DNA from: Methanomassiliicoccales archaeon
Lineage (GTDB): Archaea > Thermoplasmatota > Thermoplasmata > Methanomassiliicoccales > UBA472
Reading direction: 5' to 3'
DNA length: 37,676 nucleotides
Assembly: GCA_036504055.1 (NCBI GenBank)
Contig: DASXVU010000032.1
Coordinates: 1 to 37,676, forward strand
The notes below the pieces were generated by a model, which was given only the letters and a program-made list of their open reading frames with translations, made no database searches and was not told the DNA's origin. Below, one piece after another: positions 1 to 8,160 of the stretch (the stretch's first letter is position 1; the number at the start of each line of letters is the position of its first letter). A program made the translations under genes and the position numbers.

Positions 1-1188
1 TTAGTAGGTTCGGTCGCTAAAGACACATACCTGGGTGACCCTGATATCGATGTATTCATTCTTTTTCCGGAAGATTCTCCAAGATCGACATTGGAGAGCG
101 TGGGACTAGCAATCGGGCACAAAGTCATTGGTGGCGAGGAAAGATATGCAGAACACCCTTACATCCACGGAAGGTTCCAAGGATTCCAGGTAGATCTGGT
201 TCCCTGTTACAACCTGTCTAACACTTCACGTATAAAATCAGCTGTGGACAGGACTCCGTTCCACACTGATTATGTTCTATCCAACCTCCGACCCGAACAG
301 CACGATCAAGTACGTCTGTTGAAGCAATTCATGAAAGGGGTCGGAGTCTACGGAGCTGACGCCAAGGTGTGCGGATTCTCCGGATATCTAGCCGAGCTCT
401 TGATATTGAGATATGGAAATTTCGCCTCAACAATAGAGGCAGGTGCCAAATGGAACTCTGGAACGTTACTTTCGATGACCGGGGAACCAATGAATGCTTT
501 CAAGTCACCTTTCGTCTTCATCGACCCGGTCGACAGAAACCGAAATGTGGCATCCGCCCTTACAGCGAATTCGTTCGCCACCTTTATCCATGCATGTCAA
601 GAATTCACAGCGGAAAAGGATCGCCGATTCTTCTTCCCCATAACCGCCAGACCGTTCACCGTACTTCAGCTGGCCGATTCATTGGACCGATACGGGACAA
701 AGGTCGTGGGAGTAAGGACCCAGCGCCCTGACCTGACCGATGACAATCTATATCCTCAGACCCAGAAGACCATGGAGGGGCTGGTGGGTCTTTTGGAACA
801 ACATGGATTCAATGTCATCGACCAGACATACCAGGTCGGCCAAAGGATAGTATACACAATGATGCTGGAGTCCGACGAGCTATCGGATTGCACTTTGCAT
901 ATGGGCCCGCCGGTCTGGGTGGAAAATTCCACCAAATTCCTGGAACGATGGCGGAAGGAAGGGGCAAGCCTTCCATTCATCAAAGATGGACGATGGGCGG
1001 TTATGGCCAACAGAGAATACACCAAGGCCGCCGATGTTCTTCGCGACAAGTTCAAGGACGCGGCCCTGGGAAGTGCATTTCGAAAGATGGAGGAGATAGA
1101 GGTCCTCGACCACCGACAACTGCTCTCGTCTGGATTCGAAGAAATCCTCAGCAAGATGCTAGATAAGCGGTTTCCCTGGGAAAAGTGA
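1..1188 (+). CDS. cca: CCA-adding tRNA nucleotidyltransferase, archaeal class I (5' end outside window)
   Basis: This enzyme adds or repairs the 3'-terminal CCA of tRNAs using CTP and ATP. The reading frame is open from base 1. Its first codons encode the nucleotidyltransferase signature GSVAKDTYLGDPDIDVF, where GS plus the D-x-D pair bind metal and nucleotide in class I (archaeal) enzymes. The remainder matches the central and tail domains (DLVPCY, the TPFHTDYV stretch, then a LRPEQHDQVRLLKQFMKG segment). There are 395 codons here against about 440-450 usual, so some 50 N-terminal residues lie outside the window. The gene ends in TGA. The first ATG or TTG inside the frame (base 91) is not the true start, because the catalytic motif lies upstream of it. 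It is tail-to-tail with the next gene, 19 bp away. The encoded CCA on the tRNA-Asp at 28892-28894 shows that not every tRNA here depends on it. Confidence 0.93.
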   Translation, partial: LVGSVAKDTYLGDPDIDVFILFPEDSPRSTLESVGLAIGHKVIGGEERYAEHPYIHGRFQGFQVDLVPCYNLSNTSRIKSAVDRTPFHTDYVLSNLRPEQHDQVRLLKQFMKGVGVYGADAKVCGFSGYLAELLILRYGNFASTIEAGAKWNSGTLLSMTGEPMNAFKSPFVFIDPVDRNRNVASALTANSFATFIHACQEFTAEKDRRFFFPITARPFTVLQLADSLDRYGTKVVGVRTQRPDLTDDNLYPQTQKTMEGLVGLLEQHGFNVIDQTYQVGQRIVYTMMLESDELSDCTLHMGPPVWVENSTKFLERWRKEGASLPFIKDGRWAVMANREYTKAADVLRDKFKDAALGSAFRKMEEIEVLDHRQLLSSGFEEILSKMLDKRFPWEK

Positions 1189-1207
1189 CCCGGGACTGGA
1201 CCTTGGC

Positions 1208-1564
1208 TCACGCGAAAGGTGGGTTCAAGATCAGGATCCAGGTCCCAAGGAACAGGAAGGAGAACATGACGATGTTGCCCAACCATCCCTTCTTGTCGAT
1301 CTCCTTGACATCGATCTTGAACAGCTGGTAAAAGTATTTCAGCAGATAGATGCCGACGAACAGTAGCAATAATCCGACCAGTGGGGAGATCGAATTGGTC
1401 AATCCGGCCGCGACGCCGAATATGATGCCCCATAAAAAGGACAGCAACGTGATCTTGGTTGCCCTGATGTCCTTCTCGAGAAAGTCCTTCTCGTCGAAGT
1501 CGGGAGGAACGAACTCATACTGAGGTTCTTTCTTTTCCTCCACCTTTCTCTTCTTTTGGGCCAT
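1208..1564 (-). CDS. Small conserved membrane protein, function unknown
   Basis: The 118-residue protein has a charged, Lys/Glu-rich N-terminus of about 35 residues (KKRKVEEKKEP, then FDEKDFLEKD). Three hydrophobic helices follow at roughly residues 38-60, 63-80 and 92-113, and the last ends in LNPPFA. It is therefore probably an integral membrane protein with a cytoplasmic N-terminal tail. The ATG at 1564 is supported by a GGGGAT Shine-Dalgarno-like run 6-11 bases upstream and a TATA-like AATATTATTA about 30 bp upstream. It has no recognisable catalytic motif and I cannot assign a family. It is convergent with the CCA enzyme, so it is not part of that operon. Confidence 0.75.
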   Translation of the reverse strand: MAQKKRKVEEKKEPQYEFVPPDFDEKDFLEKDIRATKITLLSFLWGIIFGVAAGLTNSISPLVGLLLLFVGIYLLKYFYQLFKIDVKEIDKKGWLGNIVMFSFLFLGTWILILNPPFA

Positions 1565-1588
1565 AGAAATCCCCTAATCACGAGCCGC

Positions 1589-1600
1589 TAATAATATCTT
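1589..1600 (-). promoter_or_regulatory. TATA-like element of the 118-aa membrane protein gene
   Basis: The minus strand reads GATATTATTAGC. Its centre is about 30 bp upstream of the ATG at 1564, which predicts a very short leader beginning near 1570 that still contains the GGGGAT run. This follows the normal archaeal TATA-to-start-site distance of about 25 bp. Confidence 0.45.
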
Positions 1601-2066
1601 TGCTTTCGAAAGGACTGGCTCTGACGCCTGGGTATATTCTCCAGCTTGAAAAAAATTGCGCATGACAGTTCGATGGTTCCTGATGCAAGCCGTTTATCGG
1701 GTCAATGAATCCCAGGCTCCTAGATGGAGGAGTAGCAATCAAAGAACACCCGCTTCGCCTCGTCTTTGCCTCCGTGTTCGTTTGGATCTCCGAGACGTCG
1801 ATAAGGCTCGTCAAGACATGCAGGGGCGTTCCGTTGGATCATCATATCAAAGATCTCCCTGGATGGAAATGCACATGGTCATGCACGTTCAAAGAGCCCG
1901 ACATGCATGACGGCCGAATCGTTACCCATGAGACAAATGTTACCATCCCAATAAGATCTTGATCTTAGGATCCTACGCATCTTTATCACTTGAGTGGCGC
2001 CCAATCTTGTCGAATCGTCAAACTTGGATCGTTGTTACAGCATCGCAGAAATAGAACCGGGGCATT
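1601..2066. other. Intergenic region with one weak ORF
   Basis: This is the main part of a gap of about 570 bp between the small membrane protein and the flotillin-like gene. The only candidate gene is a plus-strand frame at 1705-1962 (85 codons). It contains a C-T-W-S-C pair and third positions that are not obviously random, but it has no Shine-Dalgarno sequence, no recognisable domain and a competing overlapping frame at 1656-1910. A weak TATA-like GTTTATC lies near 1690. I would not annotate it as a gene without comparative evidence. The rest shows no tRNA, clear hairpin or repeat. Confidence 0.4.
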
Positions 2067-2076
2067 TTTAAAATAT
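2067..2076 (+). promoter_or_regulatory. TATA element of the flotillin-like gene
   Basis: The run TTTTAAAATA lies about 65 bp upstream of the TTG start at 2138. It predicts transcription from near 2098 and a leader of about 40 nt that includes the strong GGGAGGGG ribosome-binding run at 2128-2137. Confidence 0.5.
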
Positions 2077-2137
2077 TCGAAATCAGATGTTTTCGTCGCT
2101 CCTCAACATGAGAGCGCAGACCTAAAAGGGAGGGGGG

Positions 2138-4114
2138 TTGGAATTGGATTTGGTTACGATATTACTGTTAGTCGTGATAGTTGGTCTACTGGTGTTGTTC
2201 CTGATCGCCGGCCTGAAGCTGATCGGCGACTCAGAGGTTGGAATAGTCACCAAGAAGATGTTCGGAAAAATGATGCCTCAGGGCCAAGTGGTGGCCAAGT
2301 CTGGGGAGATCGGTGTCAGGGCTGACATATTGATGCCGGGGCTATATTGGAGGATCCCGATCGTCTGGAGGATAGAGAAACATCCGGTGACAGAGATCCT
2401 GCCGACAGAGGTCGGTATCGTGGAGTCGAAAGACGGTCGTTCCATCCCGAAGGGCAGGCTGCTCGGAGATGAGGTGGAATGCAACCATTTTCAAGATGCT
2501 CGCATGTTCCTCGAGAACGGCGGAATGAAGGGGCCACAGGTCAGCATCCTTAGGCCCGGCACCTATAGGATAAACACCTATGCCTTCAAGGTCGTCAAGT
2601 CCCGGTTGGTGGAAGTGCCCTCGGAGAAGATAGGGGTGGTCGTCGCCAACGACGGACTTCCTCTACCGTCGGGGTTCATAATTGCGCCTAGGCCGCTGGA
2701 CAGCCCCATGCCTGGTTATCCCAATGCGAAGAACAACCAGTATTTCCAGGACGGACAGGCCTTCCTGAACAGCGCCGGATACAGAGGGCCGCAGCTGGAT
2801 ACGCTCCAACCGGGCCGCTATTACATCAATCCCCTTCTCTTCAGGGTTGAGATCTATAACGTATCGGAGGTCCCTCCGGGATATGTCGCCATCCTCAGGT
2901 CCAATGTCGGACTGATCCTAGAAAAGAGCGAAGGGTCGCCGATCCCTAACGTAGGAGCGGTCGGACCGGTGTCGCCGTCCCTGCCGAGCAAGCAGCTGGT
3001 GGAAATAAACCAACCGGTCCATGAGGATGTCGAATCCCTGTTGATCATGGACAAGAACATGAGGGGGATCTGGAAAGAACCCATGGCTCCAGGCAAATAC
3101 AACCTGAACCCGTTGGCCTTCACGCCCTATCTGGTGCCGACGAGCGCGGTCACCATCGACTGGGCCTCGGGAGTGGACCAGAGGGCCCAGCACAATGCCC
3201 CCAACGGTATCAAGAACAGCAACGAGGAGGACGATTCCAAGGCCACGGAGTTCTTCAAGTTCTCTCAGCTGAGGGTAACATCAGTGGATGGGTTCCAGCT
3301 TGAGGTGGACGTAAGGATGATCATACGCATAAGGCCACAGAACGCTGCCTTCATCATAGCCCGTTTTGGGTCAGTGAAGAACCTCATCGAACAGATCGTC
3401 CATCCGCTGATCGACTCCTCGTTCCGTAACAAGGCGGGAGAGGAGAAGGCTATCAGCTTCATCATGAGCAGGACGGAGCTGCAACGGTCGGCACTGGAGA
3501 AGGCCCAGCGGGAGTTCGAGGTCTACCACGTAGAGGCCCAAAACCTGCTTATCGCCTACATCAAGGTGGACCAGGCTCTGCTCGATACTCAGACCAAAAG
3601 GGAGATCGCGTTGCAGCAGCAGGCCCAATATCAACAGGAGGCCCTTGCCCAAGAAAAGCGCATCGAGGTTCAGTCCAAGGCGGCCAACGCGGACAAGCAA
3701 CCAGAGGTGGTGGCGGCGATGCTCTCGATCAAGATCGAGGAGGACAAGGCCGAGGCAAAGAGGAAACTGGCCGGAGGCGACAGGGACTTCAACAAGATCA
3801 CTGCCGATGGTGAGAGTTACAAGCTCAAGACCGTTGCCGATGGTAATGCCTATGCACAGCGTGAGGTAGGCAGAGGCATTGCTGATGCGTACCGGGCGCA
3901 GGCGGAGGTCATAGGAAGGGAAGCCACCGCCGCCATCAAGATCATGGATGAGGTGGGAATCAACAACGTCAAGATCACTCCAGACATATTGATCTCCGGG
4001 TCAAATGGTGACTCGGGAGCGATTCCGCTGTTGTCCACATACCTCGCCCAGACGGTGACCAAGACATTGGAGACTTCCAAGAAGGAACAATCGCCGACCA
4101 CTCCAAAGAACTGA
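2138..4114 (+). CDS. Flotillin-like SPFH-domain membrane protein with four N-terminal tandem repeats
   Basis: The 658-residue protein has an N-terminal transmembrane helix (residues 5-28). It is followed by a region of about 280 residues built from a repeated unit (around 57-95, 118-170, 203-255 and 295-340; each has a PGxYxxNPLxF-like core followed by EVPxxxxGVV). An SPFH/band-7 domain follows (about 373-480; QLRVTSVDGFQLEVDV opens it), then a long Ala/Glu/Gln-rich coiled coil (about 480-600) and a C-terminal tail. Flotillins scaffold membrane microdomains and oligomerise through the coiled coil; the soluble part presumably faces the cytoplasm. The start is probably TTG at 2138, with GGAGG ending 4 bases upstream; TTG at 2144 has a more usual 10-base spacing and is an alternative. 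It appears monocistronic, and no NfeD partner is adjacent. Confidence 0.85.
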   Translation: MELDLVTILLLVVIVGLLVLFLIAGLKLIGDSEVGIVTKKMFGKMMPQGQVVAKSGEIGVRADILMPGLYWRIPIVWRIEKHPVTEILPTEVGIVESKDGRSIPKGRLLGDEVECNHFQDARMFLENGGMKGPQVSILRPGTYRINTYAFKVVKSRLVEVPSEKIGVVVANDGLPLPSGFIIAPRPLDSPMPGYPNAKNNQYFQDGQAFLNSAGYRGPQLDTLQPGRYYINPLLFRVEIYNVSEVPPGYVAILRSNVGLILEKSEGSPIPNVGAVGPVSPSLPSKQLVEINQPVHEDVESLLIMDKNMRGIWKEPMAPGKYNLNPLAFTPYLVPTSAVTIDWASGVDQRAQHNAPNGIKNSNEEDDSKATEFFKFSQLRVTSVDGFQLEVDVRMIIRIRPQNAAFIIARFGSVKNLIEQIVHPLIDSSFRNKAGEEKAISFIMSRTELQRSALEKAQREFEVYHVEAQNLLIAYIKVDQALLDTQTKREIALQQQAQYQQEALAQEKRIEVQSKAANADKQPEVVAAMLSIKIEEDKAEAKRKLAGGDRDFNKITADGESYKLKTVADGNAYAQREVGRGIADAYRAQAEVIGREATAAIKIMDEVGINNVKITPDILISGSNGDSGAIPLLSTYLAQTVTKTLETSKKEQSPTTPKN

Positions 4115-4203
4115 GCCGGACGACCCCGATAAACCATTTCCACTCGAATTATTGATCTTTATATTCTCTGGACACATCTAATCATTGTAATATCCCTGTA
4201 CCT

Positions 4204-4224
4204 AGACTGTATCGGATACAGTCT
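4204..4224. promoter_or_regulatory. 21-bp perfect palindrome upstream of radA
   Basis: Two 10-bp arms, AGACTGTATC and GATACAGTCT, are exact reverse complements around a single G at 4214. The core CTGT-N7-ACAG resembles the bacterial LexA box (CTGT-N8-ACAG), but archaea are not known to encode LexA. It lies about 67 bp upstream of the radA TATA box. Further downstream are a direct repeat AAGTGTCTGG / AAGTGTCAGG (4237-4246, 4256-4265) and an inverted GAAAGT / ACTTTC pair (4254-4259, 4267-4272). It could bind a dimeric regulator or form a hairpin in an unrecognised transcript. Confidence 0.55.
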
Positions 4225-4290
4225 TACCGACCGGCGAAGTGTCTGGAAATCATGAAAGTGTCAGGTACTTTCGGACAACCCGTCATCACC

Positions 4291-4300
4291 CTTTTAAATA
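4291..4300 (+). promoter_or_regulatory. TATA box of radA
   Basis: The sequence CTTTTAAATA lies about 35 bp upstream of the ATG at 4331, predicting initiation near 4322 and a leader of about 10 nt. Such a late start would exclude the longer reading frame opening at 4304. Confidence 0.6.
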
Positions 4301-4330
4301 GGGGTGTCATTAGCAGAGGTAGGTGCATCA

Positions 4331-5272
4331 ATGGCTGAGAAGAAGATAGAAGAGTTGCCTGGAGTAGGACCCGCAACTGCCGAGAAGCTGCGTGATGCCG
4401 GATATCAAGATCTTATGTCGATCGCGGTGGAGAACCCGAAGGTCCTCGCAGAGGTCTGCGAGATCGGAGAGGCGACCGCTGCGAAGATCATCGCTGCCGC
4501 AAAAGAGGCAGCAGAGGTCGGTGGATTCGAGTCCGGGGACGCGATATTGGAGAGAAGGAAGAACCTAAGAAGGCTCACCTCTTCGTCGAAAGCGTTCGAC
4601 GAGCTGTTAGGAGGCGGACTTGAATCGCAGGCCATTCATGAGTTCTTTGGCGAGTTCGGGAGCGGAAAGACCCAGATGATGTTCCAACTGGCCGTCAACG
4701 CCACCATGCCAACGGAAAAGGGCGGACTGGATGGGGACGTCGTGATCATCGATACCGAGAACACCTTCCGTCCGGAGAGGATAGTCCAGATCGCCAACGC
4801 CCAGGGCGTGGATCCGATGGACACGCTACAGAAGATACACGTGGCAAGGGCCTTCAACTCATCGCACCAGATGTTGCTGGTGGAGAAGGCGGCGGAAATG
4901 GCCGTTAAAACTCCGGTCAGATTACTGATCGTCGATTCGCTGACCGCCCACTTCCGTTCCGAATACGTCGGCAGGGGAACGCTGGCAGAACGGCAGGGTC
5001 TGCTGAACAAGCATATGCATGACCTGCTCCGCTTCGGCGATGTCAGCAATGCGGTGATCGCGGTGACAAACCAGGTTGCGGCTAAACCAGATGCGTTCTT
5101 CGGAGACCCGACCAGGCCCGTAGGAGGGCATATCGTCGGTCATGCCTCTACCTTCAGGGTGTATTTGAGGAAGAGCAAGGGCGGAAAGCGTATCGCCAGG
5201 CTCATCGACTCCCCGAACCTGCCCGAAGCCGAGTGCGTCATCACCGTCTCAGAAGAAGGTATAAGGGACTGA
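4331..5272 (+). CDS. radA: DNA repair and recombination protein RadA
   Basis: RadA is the archaeal RecA/Rad51 recombinase. It forms filaments on single-stranded DNA and drives strand exchange in homologous recombination. The 313-residue protein has a helix-hairpin-helix N-terminal domain (about 4-60, [15 protein letters not shown]), Walker [10 protein letters not shown] (107-115), Walker B LLIVD (198-202), the VTNQV segment (245-249) and the conserved C-terminus [19 protein letters not shown]. Length and motifs are normal. I start at the ATG at 4331 (MAEKKIEEL), as in RadA proteins generally. The frame extends to 4304, but that lies upstream of the predicted transcription start. A 19-bp gap separates it from the downstream tRNA methyltransferase, suggesting co-transcription. 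The palindrome and repeats at 4204-4272 are candidate control sites. Confidence 0.97.
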   Translation: MAEKKIEELPGVGPATAEKLRDAGYQDLMSIAVENPKVLAEVCEIGEATAAKIIAAAKEAAEVGGFESGDAILERRKNLRRLTSSSKAFDELLGGGLESQAIHEFFGEFGSGKTQMMFQLAVNATMPTEKGGLDGDVVIIDTENTFRPERIVQIANAQGVDPMDTLQKIHVARAFNSSHQMLLVEKAAEMAVKTPVRLLIVDSLTAHFRSEYVGRGTLAERQGLLNKHMHDLLRFGDVSNAVIAVTNQVAAKPDAFFGDPTRPVGGHIVGHASTFRVYLRKSKGGKRIARLIDSPNLPEAECVITVSEEGIRD

Positions 5273-5291
5273 TGCTTGACCAAAGCATCCG

Positions 5292-6314
5292 ATGACCGAA
5301 CCAGAAAACTCCAATCACTCCCCCTTCCTTTTTGAGCTATCGGGGGAGCATCCCACCCTTCCATCCGCAGAGGCGCTTGCCTGCGTTGAGGCCGAATCCA
5401 GGACGTCATACAGGCTGGCCTCAGGGAACGGTTACGAGATAATTGATTTCGAAACGAGCAGCGTTTCTGCGGTTGCCGACCGGATCGCGCTCACTCATCG
5501 GATCGGAAGGTACCTAGGGGCATGCGACCTGCCAGAGCTGGAGCGGTTCCTTTCTGACCTGATGCTCCCGGAGGGCAGCATTTCGGTCAGGGCCAAACGG
5601 GTCGAGAAATCCCAATTGGACATCGAGATCCCCTGGCTGACCAGGAAATGCGGAAGCATGCTGACCAAGGGCAGAACGGTGGACCTGGAGAACCCGGACG
5701 TTCTGGTCCGGATCCTGGTCTCCGACAGACTACTTTTCTACATCTGTGATTTCGAGGTCGACCGCAAGCAGTTCGAGATCAGGAAGGTCGGGGAACGTCC
5801 CTTCTTTTCGCCCATTTCGTTACATCCTCGTTATGCCAGGACGCTAGTGAACCTCACCAGGGTAAGGAGGGGGCAGACAATCCTGGACCCATTTTGCGGT
5901 ACTGGCGGAATACTGATAGAAGCATCGATCATTGGAGCGAAGGTACTGGGTTCGGACATCGCAGAGGATATGACCAGAGGATGCGTGGCAAACCTGAACC
6001 ATTTCCATGCCCCTTTCGAACGGATCGACGTGTCAGATATCGGTGACATCGCCAGTGTCTTCGATGAGGTGGATGTGATAGCCACTGACCCCCCTTACGG
6101 CCGCTCCGCCAGCCTTTGGAAGGAAGGAAAATCCTCCCTGTATTCAAGAGCGATGGACGCTTTCGTGTCAACGGTGAGATCGGGAGGGAGGGTGGGGGTG
6201 GTATTTCCGGAACCGCTTGACCACCCGCGAAACGAGCTGCTGGAAACCGAATGCCACGTACAGAGAGTGCATAGGTCACTTTCACGTCACTACTTCATCT
6301 TCACGAGGAAATAG
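5292..6314 (+). CDS. THUMP-domain tRNA (guanine-N2-) methyltransferase, archaeal TrmG10 type
   Basis: This is an S-adenosylmethionine-dependent methyltransferase of the COG1041 family, which makes N2-methyl or N2,N2-dimethylguanosine at position 10 of archaeal tRNAs. The N-terminal 160 residues form the THUMP/ferredoxin-like RNA-binding part. The Rossmann-fold domain has the SAM-binding motif LDPFCGTGG (198-206) and the catalytic DPPYGRS (266-272) expected of amino-methyltransferases. The length of 340 residues is normal for the family. A related m2G6 (Trm14) activity is possible because the two are hard to separate by eye. The gene follows radA by 19 bp and ends in TAG. Its last 14 bp overlap the convergent protease gene. 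Confidence 0.88.
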   Translation: MTEPENSNHSPFLFELSGEHPTLPSAEALACVEAESRTSYRLASGNGYEIIDFETSSVSAVADRIALTHRIGRYLGACDLPELERFLSDLMLPEGSISVRAKRVEKSQLDIEIPWLTRKCGSMLTKGRTVDLENPDVLVRILVSDRLLFYICDFEVDRKQFEIRKVGERPFFSPISLHPRYARTLVNLTRVRRGQTILDPFCGTGGILIEASIIGAKVLGSDIAEDMTRGCVANLNHFHAPFERIDVSDIGDIASVFDEVDVIATDPPYGRSASLWKEGKSSLYSRAMDAFVSTVRSGGRVGVVFPEPLDHPRNELLETECHVQRVHRSLSRHYFIFTRK

Positions 6315-7746
6315 CGACGGTCAGATTGAACTGCCTCTGGAAGGATGTATGGCTCGACGCAAGGATGGGCAAGGTTCTGGAGACCGGTTGCGCAGAGGAT
6401 AAGGCAGTGACCTTGACCATAACTGTGGAGTTTTCTTGGTAAGGGAGTGAATAGACCAGTTGGTTGGTCCCGTTCCCAGAGATGGCATGGTCCGTGTAGA
6501 TATAGGCCGCCAGACCCTCCCAGGTCTGCAGTTCCACCGCGATCGTTTCATTGATGTTGCCAGTATTGTTTATCCAGATGTGGAAATCAGCGGTCTGGCC
6601 CGGAAGTATCGTGGCATTGTCGGCACCGTTGATATGCATCGAAAAACTGTAATCGTTTGGTTCAACATAGAGCGGTATAGGAACGAAGGTCACCATCAAC
6701 ATGGCGATGCCTATCGCTCCCAGGACAGTCCTTTTCCCCCCGAGCTTTGAGAGGTCGTTGAGCGGCGCCGGATGCCTTAGTCCTAGGAAAAAGATAAGGA
6801 CAGCGAACAGCAACCAGCCGGAATAAACAGTGATCCCCAGCAGGAACAGGGCCGCCACGGTGACATAGCTCAAATAGCGGGAGTTGTCGCCAAGGAGCCC
6901 ACGGGCTACATGTCCGCCATCCAGCTGGCCAGCGGGGAGAAGGTTTATGGCGGTCACGAAGAGGCCGACCCATCCGGCAAAAGCCAGCGGGTGCATGATA
7001 ACGTTCCCGGATATGGGGAAGAACAGGGAAAGGGTATAGGAGAGCAGAGAGGCCATGGTTCCAGCAAGACCGCCGGTGCCTCCAGTGATAAAATGAGGAG
7101 ACTGCTGTGTGAGCACCATGCCGACAATGAACACCGGGATGGCGACGAGCAAACCGGCTATTGGGCCGGAGATCCCTATGTCCACCAAGGCCTTGCGGTT
7201 CGGGATCGGATCGCGAATCGATATGAACGCACCAAACGTCCCCAGTGGGGGGATCGAAGGGATAAAGAACGGCAACGAAGCGGCCACTCCGTGTCTTTTT
7301 GCGGTCAGATAGTGGGCCAGTTCATGGATCCCCAATATGGTCATCAGAGGGACCGCAAAATATAACGCCCCCATGGCGAAAATTTCCAGCGTGAGATAAT
7401 TGGACGCGTTTATGTATGCCGCCCATAGGAAGGCACCGGCGAGGACAGTCGTGACAAATGTCACACCGAGAAGGAATACATTGACCCATATCCCCATCTT
7501 GCTACGCTCACCCTTTCTCACCACGGTGATCGTGTATTCGCCTCCCGCTTGGGATATGAACGGAATGAACTTCTGCTCGTTCATCTCCTTCCGCAGCTTG
7601 TCAAAGTTCAATTCCAGCGTGGCCAGGTCCGGACTGATGAAGATCTGTACCGATTGGGCGCCGACCTTGACGTCATAGATCGGAAAGTACTTGCCGACCA
7701 TCGCCCTGAGGAGTTCTATCTCCGCCGCCACGTCAGTGGGGACCAT
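6301..7746 (-). CDS. Site-2-protease family (M50) membrane metalloprotease with C-terminal extracytoplasmic domain
   Basis: This is an intramembrane zinc protease. Residues 1-80 form a soluble N-terminal domain. A multi-helix membrane core (about 85-370) follows, containing the zinc motif HELAH (141-145) and the second conserved element LDGGH (275-279), whose Asp is the third zinc ligand. After the last helix, about 105 residues with several N-x-T/S sequons and an Ig-like pattern (PGQTADFHIWINNTGN) probably face outside the cell, like CARDB/NEW3 domains. S2P enzymes usually release membrane-anchored regulators; no obvious substrate lies nearby, although the flotillin-like and DUF4097-like proteins are single-pass membrane proteins. 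The ATG at 7746 lies directly beside a palindrome (7748-7768) with a TATA-like TTAATATG behind it. Confidence 0.88.
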   Translation of the reverse strand: MVPTDVAAEIELLRAMVGKYFPIYDVKVGAQSVQIFISPDLATLELNFDKLRKEMNEQKFIPFISQAGGEYTITVVRKGERSKMGIWVNVFLLGVTFVTTVLAGAFLWAAYINASNYLTLEIFAMGALYFAVPLMTILGIHELAHYLTAKRHGVAASLPFFIPSIPPLGTFGAFISIRDPIPNRKALVDIGISGPIAGLLVAIPVFIVGMVLTQQSPHFITGGTGGLAGTMASLLSYTLSLFFPISGNVIMHPLAFAGWVGLFVTAINLLPAGQLDGGHVARGLLGDNSRYLSYVTVAALFLLGITVYSGWLLFAVLIFFLGLRHPAPLNDLSKLGGKRTVLGAIGIAMLMVTFVPIPLYVEPNDYSFSMHINGADNATILPGQTADFHIWINNTGNINETIAVELQTWEGLAAYIYTDHAISGNGTNQLVYSLPYQENSTVMVKVTALSSAQPVSRTLPILASSHTSFQRQFNLTVAISS

Positions 7747-7747
7747 C

Positions 7748-7768
7748 AGCGCCCCTATCAGGAGCGCT
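7748..7768 (-). promoter_or_regulatory. Palindrome at the protease gene start
   Basis: The arms AGCGCCCC and GGAGCGCT are separated by TATCA. On the coding (minus) strand they form AGCGCTCC / GGGGCGCT, an 8-bp stem with one G-U pair and a 5-nt loop, ending one base before the ATG. A TATA-like element at about 7771-7778 predicts initiation inside the palindrome, so it may be a repressor operator over the start site. If transcription begins further upstream, the hairpin would hide the AGGGG ribosome-binding run. Confidence 0.45.
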
Positions 7769-7825
7769 CATATTAACATTTTCGTAATAACTACGCATGG
7801 ACGGAAAGCGGTCTGGCTTCCTGTC

Positions 7826-8008
7826 TTATTGATGTAAATGGGCACCGCATTCTTCGCATTCGCCCTTATCCTTCTCGTTGTACATGCCACAGGACGGGCA
7901 GCGAACGGTCTGTGAATCTTTTCTCACGGTATATGTGGCGCTACCACATTTCCGACAGATGCGTTCTCCCGAATCGGTTACCTCACCGCACTTGATGCAC
8001 TCTCTCAT
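7826..8008 (-). CDS. Small double zinc-ribbon protein
   Basis: The 60-residue protein is made almost entirely of four C-x2-C knuckles (CIKC, CRKC, CPSC, CEEC), enough for two treble-clef or zinc-ribbon sites. Such proteins are common in archaea and often bind nucleic acid or act as adaptors; nothing here fixes the role. A TATA-like CCTTTTATGC (8031-8040, minus strand) lies 23-32 bp from the ATG at 8008, so the mRNA is probably leaderless. It stands alone, 79 bp upstream of the protease gene on the same strand and divergent from the lipid operon. Confidence 0.75.
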   Translation of the reverse strand: MRECIKCGEVTDSGERICRKCGSATYTVRKDSQTVRCPSCGMYNEKDKGECEECGAHLHQ

Positions 8009-8130
8009 GAGGTAAGACTCCGACCCGATTGCATAAAAGGATTGTCTTTTTTCAAGATAGCAATAGGATCGTGAACAGACATTTCCTTAATTGGCGATGA
8101 TTCCTCCAGGTCATGCCGATCATTGACAAG

Positions 8131-8140
8131 CCTTAATTAG
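8131..8140 (+). promoter_or_regulatory. TATA box of the ether-lipid operon
   Basis: The sequence CCTTAATTAG is centred 25 bp before the GTG at 8161. This predicts a leaderless mRNA starting at, or within a few bases of, the first codon. Confidence 0.6.
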
Positions 8141-8160
8141 ACCAATCCCAATCCTGCGGC

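Noticed and set aside
1656-1962. Two overlapping plus-strand frames in the gap before the flotillin-like gene
   Set aside because: Neither shows a domain or a good ribosome site, and they contradict each other. The one at 1705-1962 remains a weak possibility.
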